Shown: positions 11,595-24,048 of the stretch, piece by piece
Layout of the letters: every line of letters begins with the position of its first letter
How positions within the stretch are numbered: the first letter of the stretch is position 1
Origin: Capsicum annuum
Lineage: Eukaryota; Streptophyta; Magnoliopsida; Solanales; Solanaceae
Assembly (NCBI RefSeq): GCF_002878395.1
Contig: NC_061114.1
Coordinates: forward strand, 143,096,319 to 143,160,318
Direction: 5' to 3'
DNA: 64,000 nucleotides
Translations under genes and position numbers: made by a program
The notes under the pieces: generated by a model
The model's database searches: none
Told to the model about the DNA's origin: nothing
What the model saw: only the letters and a program-made list of their open reading frames with translations

Positions 11595-13631
11595 AAAGGT
11601 TATTCTGAATCACAACATTCAATCACTAGAAGTCACATGTAAAACATCTCCCAGTGATGAAGAACTTAATGAATCTGTCAACACTCTATCAGCTAAATTA
11701 TCAGAAGCTCTTGTGAACATCCGCGAGAAGGAAGACTTGGTAAAGCAATATACAAAAGTAGCCGAGGAAGCTGTGTCAGGTAAACCTTATTCCTTGAAGG
11801 TAGATCTTATGGAACTCTTTCTACGACTTGTAGTCATTAATGCGAGTCATTAAACAAACCAGTATTATTTTTGGTCCTTCCTCCCCAGTTTTAATTCTTT
11901 AAGGACACTGTAAAAATCAGTGATTCTACTACTATTCCTCCTAATTTTTATGATAGTAGTTGAATTAAATATTATATTATCTATCATATAAAGATTTAAG
12001 AGTCACAGGCTTGTTGCACAAGCATAGATCATTGGTTAGTTCCTTATTTAATGTGCCTGGAACAGTTTCATGACGAACATATGTTGTAATTATTGAGTTC
12101 TCCATTTACTTGGGTTGTTCTATGTCAACAATGTTTCGGGACTCATAATAAATGAATCGGTTGTGCAAGTTGAGATCCAAACTTTTTTGCAGCTTGAGCT
12201 GTAGGTGCTTAATAAAGTCAAATCCTAATTGGAGTATTTAGTGGTTGAAGTATAAAATGGAGTATTTGATTATTCTACATAACCGAATGATAACATGGTA
12301 TATAAACGTCTGGCAGTTCGGTATTTGTTTTTGATATTTCTTCTGGTCAATAATTTTATTGTATAAGGATAGGAGAAGGCTTAAACTGATGTATTAATCC
12401 AAAAGAAACTAGTTGAGACAACAAACCAAAAGAACTCAATCCTTGAAGAGCGTATTAGTTATCTTGATGGAGCACTTAAAGCTTATAGAGTGTCCGAGGC
12501 AGCTTCGACCGGCAAGACAAGAGCAAGAGCAGAATGTCCAAGTCACTGGAGCGAAGACAAGTTGTGAGTGGGAGTCTAGAAAGTCAGAACTTGAAAATAA
12601 GCGTGTTTGGCTCAAGTCTCAACTGCAAAGTTCTAAATCCAAGGACAGTAACATCTAAGATCTTCAATATAAGCTTGAATATGTGGAGAAACAAAACACA
12701 GTACTCAAGCTTGAACTTGTTTCCATATCTGAGGAGCTCAAACTAATGACATTTCAGAAAGAATTATGCACTGATGCTGCTGAAACAGCTAGCAAACAAC
12801 AGCTGGAGAGTGTCAAGAAGGTGCTAAGCTTGAAGTAGAATATCGTATGCTTAAGGCATTTGTTCTGAAAAGATTAGTTGTTAATAACCACGAGTCTATC
12901 CCTGCTTTCTCTGCTTATGTTGAACCTTCCACTCATAGTTTTTCAAATACCACAGTTGTAAATGATATTTGCAGCATGAGTAGTTTAGAGCCAAATAATA
13001 ATTACCAGTACAATTTTGGCTTCTTATCTTTCGGTTTGGTTTTTGAATTGAGTCCATATAAGCATGGAAAGACACATAAAAGAGACCTTACAGCACCGTC
13101 GCTAGAAAAAAAATTGATGGATGATTTTCTTGAGAGGGAGAATCTTGCAGCACGTATTGACACAGTGCGTGAAAGCAACAATTACAGAGGATCTCACATT
13201 AATGAAGCTATTTTAAGAACAGAACCTAGAGCCGCTATTAGTCAGACAGCTGAAGTGAAGAAGTTGGCAAAAATATAGGTGGAGAAATTAAAAATAGAGA
13301 TAGAATTAACTGAGTGTCAGGGCGAGCATAACATATTTAAAGAATAATTAAAAGAATCAAAAACAATTTAATAAGGTAAGAGCTAAGTTATCTATGGAAA
13401 ATGAATCCAGGATGAAATTGGAGGCTGAATTCAAGGCTACTATAACCAAGCTTAAAGAATTTACAGAACATTCGCAGAAAATGGAGGCTCAGATTGTGGA
13501 GCTCAAAGAAAAGTTATCTGTGGCATATGAAGCAATAAGGAAATCTGAGGCAGAAGTTGAGCCTGCTAGTACTATGTTCAAGGATTTTGTTGAATGCTTA
13601 GAAGAAGTGAAAATTGATGTAGTGGAGCACC
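11595..13631 (+). pseudogene. filament-like plant protein (FPP) pseudogene, 5' part
   Basis: FPPs are long plant coiled-coil proteins associated with the cell periphery and cytoskeleton. Here an exon at about 11595-11780 encodes an FPP-like segment (TLSAKLSEALVNIREKEDLV, then AEEAVSG). It ends at a gt donor at 11780-11785, and the next exon begins near 12368 after an ag acceptor. That exon carries ISYLDGALK, then an RQLRPARQEQEQNVQ stretch in a shifted frame, then a heptad-rich tail (13394-13631: KLKEFTEHSQKMEAQIVELK). In-frame stops follow the acceptor at once, and frame changes occur near 12480-12560, 12835 and 13275. The exon stops at a Copia insertion and resumes at 20554. Upstream exons are not seen. 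The call rests on recalled family sequence. Confidence 0.75.
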
Positions 13632-14659
13632 TGTTATCTTTTATGTATTTGGGTACAAGAATCTTTAAATAAGTAACACAAATTTCAACACTAGTTCAAG
13701 TCCAAGACAAGAACACTTATGAAGTTTTGTAACACCTTCAACACTATTCTATGAATAATCTATCTAAGAAGTGTGTTAAGATTCAGAAAAGAGATGAAAC
13801 ATAATTTAAGACCAAGTCTTCCGAATTTACGGAGTGTCCTGAAGGAATAATTTCCCTCATTGTACCCGAGGTTTTGGAATCTTCCTCCCAAGATAAGATG
13901 ACCTTCAATCCGAACAATAGCGGTACCTCAAATTGTTGGATTCAGCGAACTCACTCAATGTTTTGATAGATCACACAAAGAGTTTTTCAAGACAAGAAGA
14001 GAATTTTTTATTTCAAAAAATTTGTACCTAAACCTGTGGATGAAAGCAGGTTTATATAGCCAACATGTGCCTCTTCTGGAAATTGGCAATGGTTCACTTA
14101 AAAGGTGTGACCTTTCTAGAAAAGCCATGTTTGTTCATCCAAAGAATGTGTATTTTCCGAACAGGCATACCATTTCATGAATCAATGTGTCATTTCGTTG
14201 AAGGGTTGCATCCCTTCGTTTCAGCACTGCACTATTTCGAAAAACTGTTTCAGAATATACATGCATGTATATAAATGAAGTATCAAAACACAGAAAAAAG
14301 TTGCGTTTTTCCCTTTGGTATTTTTCGAGCAGAATTTATGAATTTTTGTCAAATAAACTTTGTCAAAAAAGATAGATCTCATCGATCGATTATTTTCCAA
14401 ATCCAAATCCAAATCCAAATCCAAAGCCGAAGCCGAAGCCCAGCCGAGCGAGCGACGACGGTGACGGCGCGAGGAATCTCTTATTTCTTGCCTCACTTAC
14501 CATGTGGAGTAAGTTTTCCTTATTTTAAACACTCACAAATTCTCTTCTTCCACCAATGTGGGAGAAAGAGTGAACTTTCCAATTTGGGAGTACACTTTCT
14601 AAATTAGTGTCTCCCCTATCTCCACCATTTTTTCTCCATTTTTCATTCACACTTTTTCA
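13632..14659 (-). repeat. 3' LTR of copia-1
   Basis: It reads TGTTATC...TTTTTCA on the + strand and matches 19524-20553. On the minus strand, a further 19 bases (14660-14678) lead to TGTTGGG, preceded by ATGTGGGGGAT. That looks like the original LTR start and its polypurine tract, so the true 3' LTR may extend to 14678. Within it, 14398-14470 holds 'aaatcc' and 'gaagcc' hexamer repeats followed by CG-rich 'gcgagcgacgacggtgacgg'. Confidence 0.85.
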
Positions 14660-14678
14660 TATACTTTGAACCCAACAA

Positions 14679-14695
14679 TCCCCCACATGAATGGG
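14679..14695 (-). other. polypurine tract of copia-1
   Basis: The minus strand reads CATGTGGGGGAT next to TGTTGGG. Copia elements start plus-strand synthesis at such a G-rich tract adjoining the 3' LTR. The position implies that the LTR canonically begins TGTTGGG, 19 bases outside the end defined by the right-hand LTR. Confidence 0.6.
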
Positions 14696-15269
14696 AAATG
14701 ACTATTTTTTTTTGTAAAATTTTTACGGACAAGTATGTGATCATCAAGCAAAGACTGATTTCATCTAGATAAGTAGGTTTCTCTTTGAACTTTTCGTAGT
14801 GAATATGCATCGGATGCACTCGATCAATCGGTAGATTTGATATCTTTGAATCGTCGAGCTTTAGTGTACATCTAGACAACACATGTCACACAACTAGTCT
14901 TTTACCATTTATGGTTCTCACAGTTTTGTTCTTTTCAGCCATGAACACGTCCCGGTTTCATGAGAGCTTAGAGAATAGGCATTTACTAATATTATCCTTG
15001 AAGCGGCTTCCACTTCACCCTCACATAGGTGATTTCTAAATGTTCAATCCTATAGATTAAACTATTTGGTCAAATCTGTCAAATTTCGATAATCATTAAA
15101 AGACTTTTCACTTTAAGTGTTATGCTTGTTTACTACATATTGTCTATATCATGAGAATAGGTTGGGTAATTAATAATGTTGAACCTGTCAGACACAACTT
15201 TGTTTGATCTCCTTGAACCTAGCTTTTGGGATCTCCAGTCTGCTAGGTAGAGTAACCGCCATGCTGACT

Positions 15270-16800
15270 TGTCCTAGGCCTTAAACCCATTCCCTTGGAT
15301 GTCCTTTCCTCTCCTTCTCTAGATAGGCCTTTTGTAAGTGGATCCGACACATTATCCTATGACTTTACATAGTCAACAGTGATGATTCCACTAGAGAGAA
15401 ATTCCCTAATGGTAGTATGTCTCCATTGTATGTGACGAGATTTTTCGTTGTACATCATGGTCCCTGCCCTACCTATTGCCGTTTGGCTATCACAGTGTAT
15501 ACACACTGGTGCCATTGGTTTGGGCCAATAAGAAATATCTTCCAAGAAATTCTGGAGCCATTCTGCTTCTTCACCGACTTTATCCAATGCGATAAATTCA
15601 GATTCTATTATAGAGTGAGAAATACAAGTCTGTTTGGATGATTTTTAAGAGACTGATCCTCCATCAATAGTAAATACATATCCACTTGTGGATTTTACTT
15701 CGTTCGATCCGGTGATCCAATTTGCATCACTATATCCTTCAAGTACCGTAGGATATTTATTATAATGCAAGGCATAGTCTTGAGTGTATTTAACATACCA
15801 CAAAACTCTTTTCATTGTCATCCAATAAGTTTTGTTGGAATTACTCGTGTACCAACTCAATTTACTAATAGCGCATTCTATGTCTGGTCGTGTACAATTC
15901 ATTATATACATTAACCATCCCAATACTCTTGTGTACTCCAGTTGTGAGTCATTTTCACCTTTATTCTTTTGAAGTGCAAAGCTCACACCCAAACGAGTCT
16001 TGGCAATACCAAATTCCATATACTTGAATTTGTCAAGTACCTTTTCGATATAGTGAGACTGTAACAATGCCAACCCTTGTGGAGTTCTATGGATTCTTAT
16101 ACCTAAGATCACATCCGGAACTCCTAGGTGTTTCATATCAAACTTTCTCTTGAGCATTCAATTCATTGCATTTATGTCAGAAATGTCTCTACTGATGATC
16201 AACATATCATCCACATATAAGCAAATAATGACTTGGTGATTTGGAGTATCTTTAATATAAACACATTTATCACATTTATTTATCTTGAACCCGTTTGCCA
16301 ACATGGTTTGGTCAAACTTCGCATGCCATTGTTTAGGTGCTTACTTTAGTCCATACAATGACTTAATAAGTTTACACACCTTATTCTCCTTTTCTCGAAT
16401 CGCAAAACCTTCAGGCTGTTCCATGTAAATTTCTTCCTCCAATTCTCCATTTAGGAATGCAGTTTTCACATACATTTGATAGATTTAAAGTCCATATACC
16501 TCCGCTAAGGCAATTAACATTCAAATTAATGTTATCCTTATTACTGGCGAGTATGTATCAAAGTAATCAAGACCTTTTTTTTTTTGAAGCCTTTTACTAC
16601 AAGTCTTGCCTTGTATTTGTCAATAGTACCATCTACTTTTATTTTTCTTTTGAAGATCCATTTAGAACCTAAAGATTTATTTCTTGGAGGAAGATCAACA
16701 AATTTCCATATATGGTTGCTTAAGATTAAATCAATCTCACTATTGACTGCCTCTTTCCAAAAGGATGAGTTCGAAGATGACATCGCCTCTTTAAATGTTT
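15270..16800 (-). pseudogene. pol: copia-1 reverse transcriptase and RNase H, degenerate
   Basis: These enzymes copy element RNA into DNA. The RT N-terminal motif (SKWIFKRKIKVDG, KARLVVKGF) lies within 16541-16760. The catalytic YVDD is encoded at 16206-16217. The palm/thumb and early RNase H continue in 15645-16157 (KHLGVPDVILGIRIHRTPQG, YSDANW). The RNase H end (AEWLQNFLEDI, HCDSQTAIGRAG) is in 15357-15587 and runs on weakly to about 15270. The parts lie in different frames, with breaks near 15587-15645, 16157 and 16541, so no full product is possible. Confidence 0.9.
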
Positions 16801-18240
16801 GAGGCTTATTTTCTAAGAGAAATGTTACAAAATCTAATCCAAATGTAGTAGAAGTTCTTTGACGTGTACTACATCTTGGATTCTCCTCATTATATATATT
16901 CTCACTTAGTTCATCTCGAGGTCGTTTAGACCCTCCACTAGATTGTTCATGTCTAGTTGTATACGGGTAAATATTTTCAAAGAATTCAGCATTATCTGAT
17001 TCAATTATCGTAGTTTCATTTATATCTGGATGTTCAGATTTATGAACTACAAACCGACATGCTTTACTACTTTTAGCATATCCTATGAACATGCAGTCCA
17101 CGGTCTTAGGTCCTATCTGAACCCATTTAGGCATAGGAACTTGGACTTTTCTAGACACCCCCACACTTTGAAATATTTCAAGTTGGGTTTCCTTCCTCTC
17201 AAGTTTTCATAAGGAATTGATTGTGTCTTACTATAGGGAACTCTATTGAGTATATGATTGGCTATAAAGATAGCCTCCCTCACAAGTTTTGCAGTAAACT
17301 GGAACTTATAAGCAAGACATTCATCATTTCCTTCAAAGTTGAATTTTTTCTTTCCGCAATTTCATTAGATTGAGGTGAATACGGGGCCATAGTTTGATGG
17401 ACAATTCCATTATCTTCACATATTTCGGTGAAGGGAGATTCATATTCTCCACCCCTATCACTTCTTATCATTTTTATCTTTTTCTCTAACTAATTTTCTA
17501 CTTCAGTTTTGTATTGCCTAAACTCATCTATTAGTTCATCCTTCTGATTTAGCAAGTAGACATAACAATATCTAGTGCAATCGTTAATAAAATATATGAA
17601 ACACTTTTTCCTATCACGTGATGGTGTTGACTTCATATCACAAATGTCAGTGTGTTCTAAGTCTAAAGGATTGGAATTCCTTTCAACGGACTTATAAGGA
17701 TGCTTTGCATACTTTGATTCTAGACACGTTTAACACTTTGATTTATTGCACTCAAAGTTTGGGAAAACTTCTGAGTTAATCAATTTTCATAACGTTTTGT
17801 AATTAACATGGCCTAAACGTTCATGCCATAAATTATAAGACTCAATCAAGTAAGAAGAATTTGAACTTTTATTTATTTCAACATTCATTACATTTATCTT
17901 ATAAAGACCCTTGGTGAGATCTCCTTTCCCTACATATACTTTTCCTTTGCTAATTATAATTTTTTCAGAAATGGTTACACATTTGAATCCGTTCTTGTCT
18001 AGAAGTGAAATAGAAATCAAGTTTCTACGTAAGTCCAAAATGTACAATTCACTGTTAAGTGTCAAGACCTTTCCTGAAGTCATTTTCAAGCCCAATTTTC
18101 CTGTTCCTTCTACCTTAGCAGTAGCGGAGTTAGACATGTTGATCATTTCTTCCACTTGAGCTAGAGTGAATGACGAAAACAACTCCTTGTTAGCACAAGC
18201 ATGGTAGGTGGCACCAGAATCCATCCACCACTCGCGATGT
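16801..18240 (-). pseudogene. pol: copia-1 protease and integrase, degenerate
   Basis: The aspartic protease active site DSGA (WWMDSGATYHAC) is encoded around 18210-18232. The pre-integrase/zinc-binding segment (YNLWHERLGHVNY) is near 17795-17835. Integrase core words RSDRGGEY and YSPQSNEIAERKN lie in 17280-17471, and the C-terminal part lies in 16541-17164 (VDCMFIGYAKSSKACRFV). Stops at about 17786, 17732 and 17490 and a frame change near 17280 break it. The protease matures the particle and the integrase joins the cDNA to the host genome. Neither could be made whole here. Confidence 0.9.
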
Positions 18241-19280
18241 TTCCTCACCAAGTTGTATTCTGAAAACATAGCACACAGATCATCACATTCTTTGTTAGAC
18301 TCAATCATATTTGCTTGGTCCTTTTTCTTGCCTTTCTTAGGAGCATGACAATCCGTGGACTTATGGCCAATCTTAACACAGTTGAAGCACTTTCCCTTGA
18401 ATTTCTTCTTGGGTTGATTGCTTCCTTGTTCAACTTTCTTCCTTTTCTTAGAATTATTTTGGTCATCTTCTACAATATGTGCTCTATTAATTATAGAATT
18501 CCCTTTTGACCTTTTCTCAGCAGCCTTGTTATCCTCTTCAATACGTAGTCAGACAATAAGATCTTCGACAGTCATCTCCTTGCATTTGTGCTTCAACTAG
18601 TTTTTGAAGTTTTTCCACATAAGTGGTAGCTTCTCAATGATCGCTGCTACTTGAAATTCTTTATTGACAATTAAACCTGCAAAATAGTTTATATGAGTAC
18701 TAAGAACATTTTCAATTTGTTCAACTAAGGTATTTTTCAAAGATATACCTTCTGCTAGGAGATCGTGAATGATTGCTTGCAATTTCTACACTTGAGAGAC
18801 AACCGATTTGCTATCTATCATTTTAAAGTCCAAGAACCTTGCAACAAAGAATTTCTTAATTCCCGCATCCTCTATCTTATATTTTTGTTCTAGTGCCCTG
18901 CACAATTCCTTTGATGTCTTAGTTCCACTGTAAACATTGTAGAGGTCATCTTGTAGACCACTCAATATATAATTCCTGCAAAGAAAGTCCGAGTGTTTCC
19001 AAGCTTCTACAATCATGAAATGCTCTTTGTCTGAGGTTCTCTCGGGCACCTCAGGAGCATCCTCAGTAGTGAACCTTTGAAGGCATAGAGTGGTGAGGTA
19101 AAAGAATATCTTTTTCTACTATCTCTTAAATTCAATCCCCATAAATTTTTTGGGTTTCTTCGTTGGTGCCATTGGTTGTGGAGCATTTGCTTGACTTATT
19201 GAGGTAATACTAGTTGCCCCCACAGTCGTAGCCGCATCTTGCATTTGACTTTCGTTAGTCACTTTTTCTGTCACCACAAT
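18241..19280 (-). pseudogene. gag: copia-1 gag, degenerate
   Basis: The capsid part is open in 18786-19049 (AWKHSDFLCRNYILSGLQDD, LEQKYKIEDAGIKKFF) and 18597-18782, typical of Copia gag (UBN2-type). A CX2CX4HX4C zinc knuckle (CFNCVKIGHKSTDC) is encoded at about 18344-18387. Stops at about 18597 and 18785 and a change near 19120 interrupt it. The N-terminal part extends to about 19270. Confidence 0.85.
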
Positions 19281-19523
19281 ACAATAAAATTTAGTATTTT
19301 CAGAATGCTACTTATAAAGTTAAGCAACTTTAAACTCTTCTTCTTGTTTCTAGTTAATGATGAGGTTTTTATGACTTTCAATTGTCAATTGAATGATCTT
19401 TAACTCGTGATGAAGATTTTATATCTTTGAATCAATAGTTAATTTCAAACAGAGTAGAAAACTTAAAGCTTTAATCTCCAAAAACAAGCGATACAAATTC
19501 TATAAAAGTTTATTCCTTAAAAT

Positions 19524-20553
19524 TGTTATCTTTTATGTATTCGGGTATAAGAATCTGTAAATAAGAAACACAAACTTGAACACTAGTTCAAGTCCAAGAT
19601 AAGAACACTTATGAAGTTCTGTAATACCTTCAACACTACATTATGAATAATCTATCTAAGAAGTGTGTTAAGATTCAGAAAAGAGATGAAAAAGAATTTA
19701 AGACCAAGTCCTCCAAATTCATGGAGTGTCCTTGAGGAATAATTTCCCTCACTGTAACTGAGGTTTCGGAATCCTCCTCATAGGATAAAGTGATCTTCAA
19801 TCTAAACAATAGCGGTACCTCAAATTGTTGGATTCAGCGAACTCACTCAACGATTTGATAGATCACACAGAAAGTTTTTCAAGACAAGAAAAAAGTTTTT
19901 TATTTTATAAAATTTGTACTTAAACCTATGGATGAAAGCAGGTTTATATAGCCAACATGTGCCTCTCTGAAAAGTGGCAATGGTTCACTTAAAAAGTGTG
20001 ACATTTCTAGAAAATCCATGTCTGTTCGTCCAAAAAATGTGTCTTTTCCAAGCAGGCATACCATTTCATGAATTAGTGAGTCATTTCATTGAAGGGTTGC
20101 ATACCTTAGTTTTAGCACTGCACTGTTTCAAAATACTATTTCTAAATCTACATGCATGCATATAAATGGAGTATCAAAACATAGAAAAAAGTTGTATTTT
20201 TTCCTTTGGTATTTTCGAACTGAATTTATGACAAATAAACTTTGTTCAAAAAGATAGATCTCATCGATCGATCATTTGACAAATCTAAATCCAAATTCAA
20301 ATCCAAATCTGAAGCCGAAGCCGAAGCTGAGCCAAGCGAGTGACGATGACGATGACGACGGTGCGAGGCATCTCTTATTTCTTGCCTCACTTACCATGTG
20401 CAGTAAGCGTTCCTTATTTTAAATACTTACAAGTTCTCTTCTTCCATTAATGTGGGAGAAAGAGTGAACTTTCCAATTTGGAAGTACACTTTCTAAATTA
20501 GTGTCTCCCTTCTCTCCACCATTTTTCCTCTATTTTTTATTCAAACTTTTTCA
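19524..20553 (-). repeat. 5' LTR of copia-1
   Basis: The length is 1030 bases, matching 13632-14659. It ends at ...AACTTTTTCA, directly followed by the GCACC duplication. Compared with the 3' LTR it appears to lack the outermost 19 bases. The bases just inside (19500-19523) contain no typical tRNA-Met binding site, so its primer binding site was not identified. Confidence 0.85.
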
Positions 20554-22065
20554 GCACCAAGCTCAGCTCATTATAGCTGAGAAAGCAAAAGAGATCTACT
20601 GAGGTAGAAGTTAAAGCTACCAATATGAAGCTTAAGAAATTATAATTTTGCTTGGAGACAATTGAAGTCAAGTGCTTAGGGATTCAAACCCAACTAGAAA
20701 TGGTGGAAGGAATGAAATATAGAGTTGATGCTGAACTTGAATCTACCAATGCAAAGAAATATGGGTTATAGTTATAACTTGAAGTGACTAAATTGGACCT
20801 ATAAACACTGTTTTTTAAAATTGATTCTCTTCAAGAGGACCTTTCCGAGGAAATGGACTTGCACTAGAAAACTACTACAAAGTTACAGAAACTAGAAATT
20901 GATAATTTAGTGATAGAATCCGCATCCTAACTTCAGAAAGGAACTATATTCAGGGAATTTAAAATCAGTAAGGTCAGTTGCCAAATATTTTCATAGTATC
21001 AACCCTTGTCCATGAATTTATAACCTTGAAATATCTAAGAACTTTTTACAGATTACTTGCTAATCAACTAGAAACCTATCGTGAAGTCCTGTCCCTTCAT
21101 TTTGTAGTAACTCGTGAAAGAATATCATATTTTTATGGCCTACAACATTTACAGGAAAATAGGTTGTCTTTACATTAGTGTCATTTCTAGTTGCACATAA
21201 TGTGACAATACATGATTACTTTAGGATGTGACCATACATGATTACTATAGGATATTTGGATGTTTGAATGATAAGTGTGGAATTTGAGTGTTGAAAGTGG
21301 AGTAAAATGTTACTGAATGTAGAATATGCTTTGGCTGAATTGGGTGTTTCAAACAATAAAGAATGAGGACGAGAACATCTCTTTTATGTCTAGCTCTTAA
21401 ATCATATTTTAAGGTTGTAATTAATGAATTATCACTGAAGTAATTATCCTTTTCTTAAAAAAAAGACAAGACTGCTTCATAAGTTATTCAGGTTTCTGTT
21501 ACTTCTAAGGTGAAAATAATAGTTTATTTAGTAGCTTCTTGAGGAAAACTAAATCCTTGTTTTACTTTCAGATCATGCAATATGTTTTTGCATTGCTGTG
21601 TGATTTTAACTCTCTTTAAGTCCTTATGTCTTACACAATGGTGAGATCATAGTGTGAAACATTGCATATCTTTTTACTTAATTAATAAATGTTAAAGACA
21701 TTTCAAAAATTTAGGTTTCTTCTCGATAGTGAACTTTTTGCAGGACATCAATAAGATAAGACTTACATTAAGAGGGGTAATTTTGGTTTCATTTGTTTTG
21801 TGTTATGTGAACAAATTTATATACTATAAACCCTCGCCAGTTGTTTTTTTAGCAATAAATAAGTTTGATTAGGGTTTCATCATATTTATATCTATCTTTT
21901 AATGTGCATGGCAGGATCAAGAAATGGCAATAACAGCTCATCGATTTGTAGAGTGCCTAAAGATAATCGCTTTCATTAATTGGCAGTGAAGTCCCTTTCT
22001 ATGATGGATGATCTTGATTGAATCAGATGAACCATTGCAAATACAATGACATGACTTCCCCGAAA
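20554..22065 (+). pseudogene. FPP pseudogene, 3' part
   Basis: This continues the exon cut at 13631: across the empty target site the codons read ...VEH then QAQLIIAEKAKEI, with no frame change, before a stop at about 20599. Coiled-coil fragments follow (KIDSLQEDLSEEMDL near 20818-20862, TKLQKLEID near 20880) with several stops. After an intron-like gap, the segment 21913-21990 encodes AITAHRFVECLKIIAF, resembling the conserved C-terminal end of FPPs. No function remains. The 3' flank to about 22300 may be an old untranslated region. Confidence 0.7.
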
Positions 22066-24048
22066 GGTATGTTCAAGAAGTTGCATTCTTATGTTACTAC
22101 CTCCAAAAGATTTCGAAACTCAACAACTTCAAATATACTAACACCTAGTTTGGTTGCCTTTAAATTAACAATTTCTTTTTGAAATGGAGGATGCATGTTG
22201 ATGATTTAAATGATAGGTATCATGCATCATAAAACTCGTAGAATTCAATATGAAACAATTGGATAGTAGAAGAAGTTGGAAAGCTGGAATAACAAATTCA
22301 TGTGTCATCTATGAAGTGCCTAAGCATGGACTTATTACATAGATATTTTTTTTCTTTCAAAGAAGTCATGAGATGTACTATTGATTTTAAGTGCTTATTT
22401 TATTTGAAGCATAAAGGTTCCAAATTCATTGTACAGGAAGTTCACAAGAAAAAGTATCCCTCATGTATCGTACAATTATTGCTTACACGCCTCTTTATCT
22501 TATTATTAAATATTTTTTTGGGGTTAAAAGGTAATTATGTACTATATTAACACGAAAAAAGGAAAAATGTGTCCACTCAGCTGAAGAAAGGCCACCGAGT
22601 GGCCAATGAATTTTTACTCCCAAATATTAGCCATTTTGGCTTTTTTTAAAATCAAAAAGACCAAGCCTGATTTGACTTATTTCCAAAAGAATATTAACAA
22701 ATAAATATCAGGCCCAATAGCCCAATATATTAGTCCATTAGCATGGTTCAAATAAAAGATGGAAAAATAAATAAATAAAAACATAAAAAGTCTCAAAAAA
22801 CAAAAAAGAAAGTGAGAAGACACTAGAGTCTTCCAGTGTGTCTTCATCTTGGACCATGCACCGCTATTATCACTGATTTCAACACCTCCTCAACTCGAAA
22901 CCATCAGTCAACACTTTGCAACAACAACACCAACCATTTTGGCTTTTATCCCATCGTTGTTGGCCTTTTTTTCTTATTTTGTTTGTAGCTTTTTCTATTG
23001 TCCTTTTTTTAGTTGTGTTTTTATATCTCCTCTTCATTGTTTTTTTCACTTTTATTTTAGAAAAGAAATTAGTATTTTATTTTTTTAAAAGTCGAATACA
23101 ATTTTGTAGGGTTTTTTTAACAATCAATTCGTAATGTTGTAATTATTGCTCTTCTTAATATAATATTTGATACCAAATAAATGTATCTTTGATATTAAAT
23201 ACAAATACATGTTTCATATGACAGTTATACATCTTCATTAGACAATGTAGACATACATATTCTGCACAAACAATGATACAATTTCTACATGCATCATATC
23301 AATAATTATACAATTCTATACACAACCTATACAACTTTTATTTGCATTAATCAATCATATACATTTTCTATACAGCAACTATGTAGTTTCTATGTACATT
23401 CTATACTATTTTTATACATATTTTATACAACTTTTAACTATAATTATTATTCAGATACATATTTTATACAGTTTCTCGAGGTATCTTATAAAGGCATAAT
23501 TTACCCGACAAAAAACATCCTTAGAATAACAATCAAACCACTACTATCACAATAAACAGAGACCCTATGAAATTAGTAGAGATGCACACAAATTAATCCA
23601 AACACTAATAATAATCAACCGTCTTGTAGTTGTTTGTAATGACTTGATTTTTGTTGATTTTATGAAATACTTATTTTTGTGTGATTTAATCATTTTACCC
23701 CTCTCCATGGTTGCTTTGTGGTATTTTTTAGGTATAGAGATGATTGACATAGCTCTCAATGCTTTTTGGTATTATTTGTGCGAGTTTATGATTTTGATGG
23801 TTAAAAAGGCTTATTAGTTGACTTCGATCAATATTTATTGATCTGAGAGTCAAATGGCAAAATGAAATGCACCAGTAGATTCGTAATGTTGATTTTACGT
23901 TGGTAACATAGCCGGTTCTCATATTACTATGTTTTCTCATTATAGGTCTGGATTTGCCTTTATAATAGCGGTTTTAAACTGTATCAATTATAGCGGTGTT
24001 ATCACAATGAATTACAATAGGAGGGATTGGTTTTTCAAAATAAGTTAT
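22066..24048. other. AT-rich spacer, no gene seen
   Basis: Open frames at 22302-22550, 22849-23134 and 23289-23555 are low-complexity, hydrophobic by poly-T or repeat bias, and resemble no protein I recognise. Positions 23200-23480 are a degenerate array of 'tatacaatttctatac'-like words. The short phrase 'tatagcggttttaaactgtatcaattatagcggtgtt' region (23966-24000) has a small inexact repeat. Nothing else is supported. Confidence 0.55.
23215..23480. repeat. degenerate 'tatacaattt' repeat array
   Basis: Words such as tatacaattct, tatacaacttt, tatacattttc and atacatatttta recur every 12-30 bases without a strict period. It may be part of a non-autonomous transposon, but no terminal repeats were found. 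Confidence 0.45.

Larger units (their letters stand above)
13632..20553 (-). mobile_element. Ty1/Copia retrotransposon (copia-1)
   Basis: The 6.9-kb element is transcribed right to left in the order gag, protease, integrase, RT, RNase H, which defines Ty1/Copia. LTRs of 1028 bp (13632-14659) and 1030 bp (19524-20553) differ visibly, by roughly a tenth of positions by eye, so the insertion is not recent. GCACC stands on both sides (13627-13631 and 20554-20558), a 5-bp target duplication. Removing one copy makes the FPP frame read through the empty site. All genes carry stops or frameshifts. Confidence 0.93.

Noticed and set aside
22849..23134. Two overlapping hydrophobic ORFs that look like membrane proteins
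   Set aside because: Poly-T-driven Phe/Leu composition, no start context or homology, overlapping frames.
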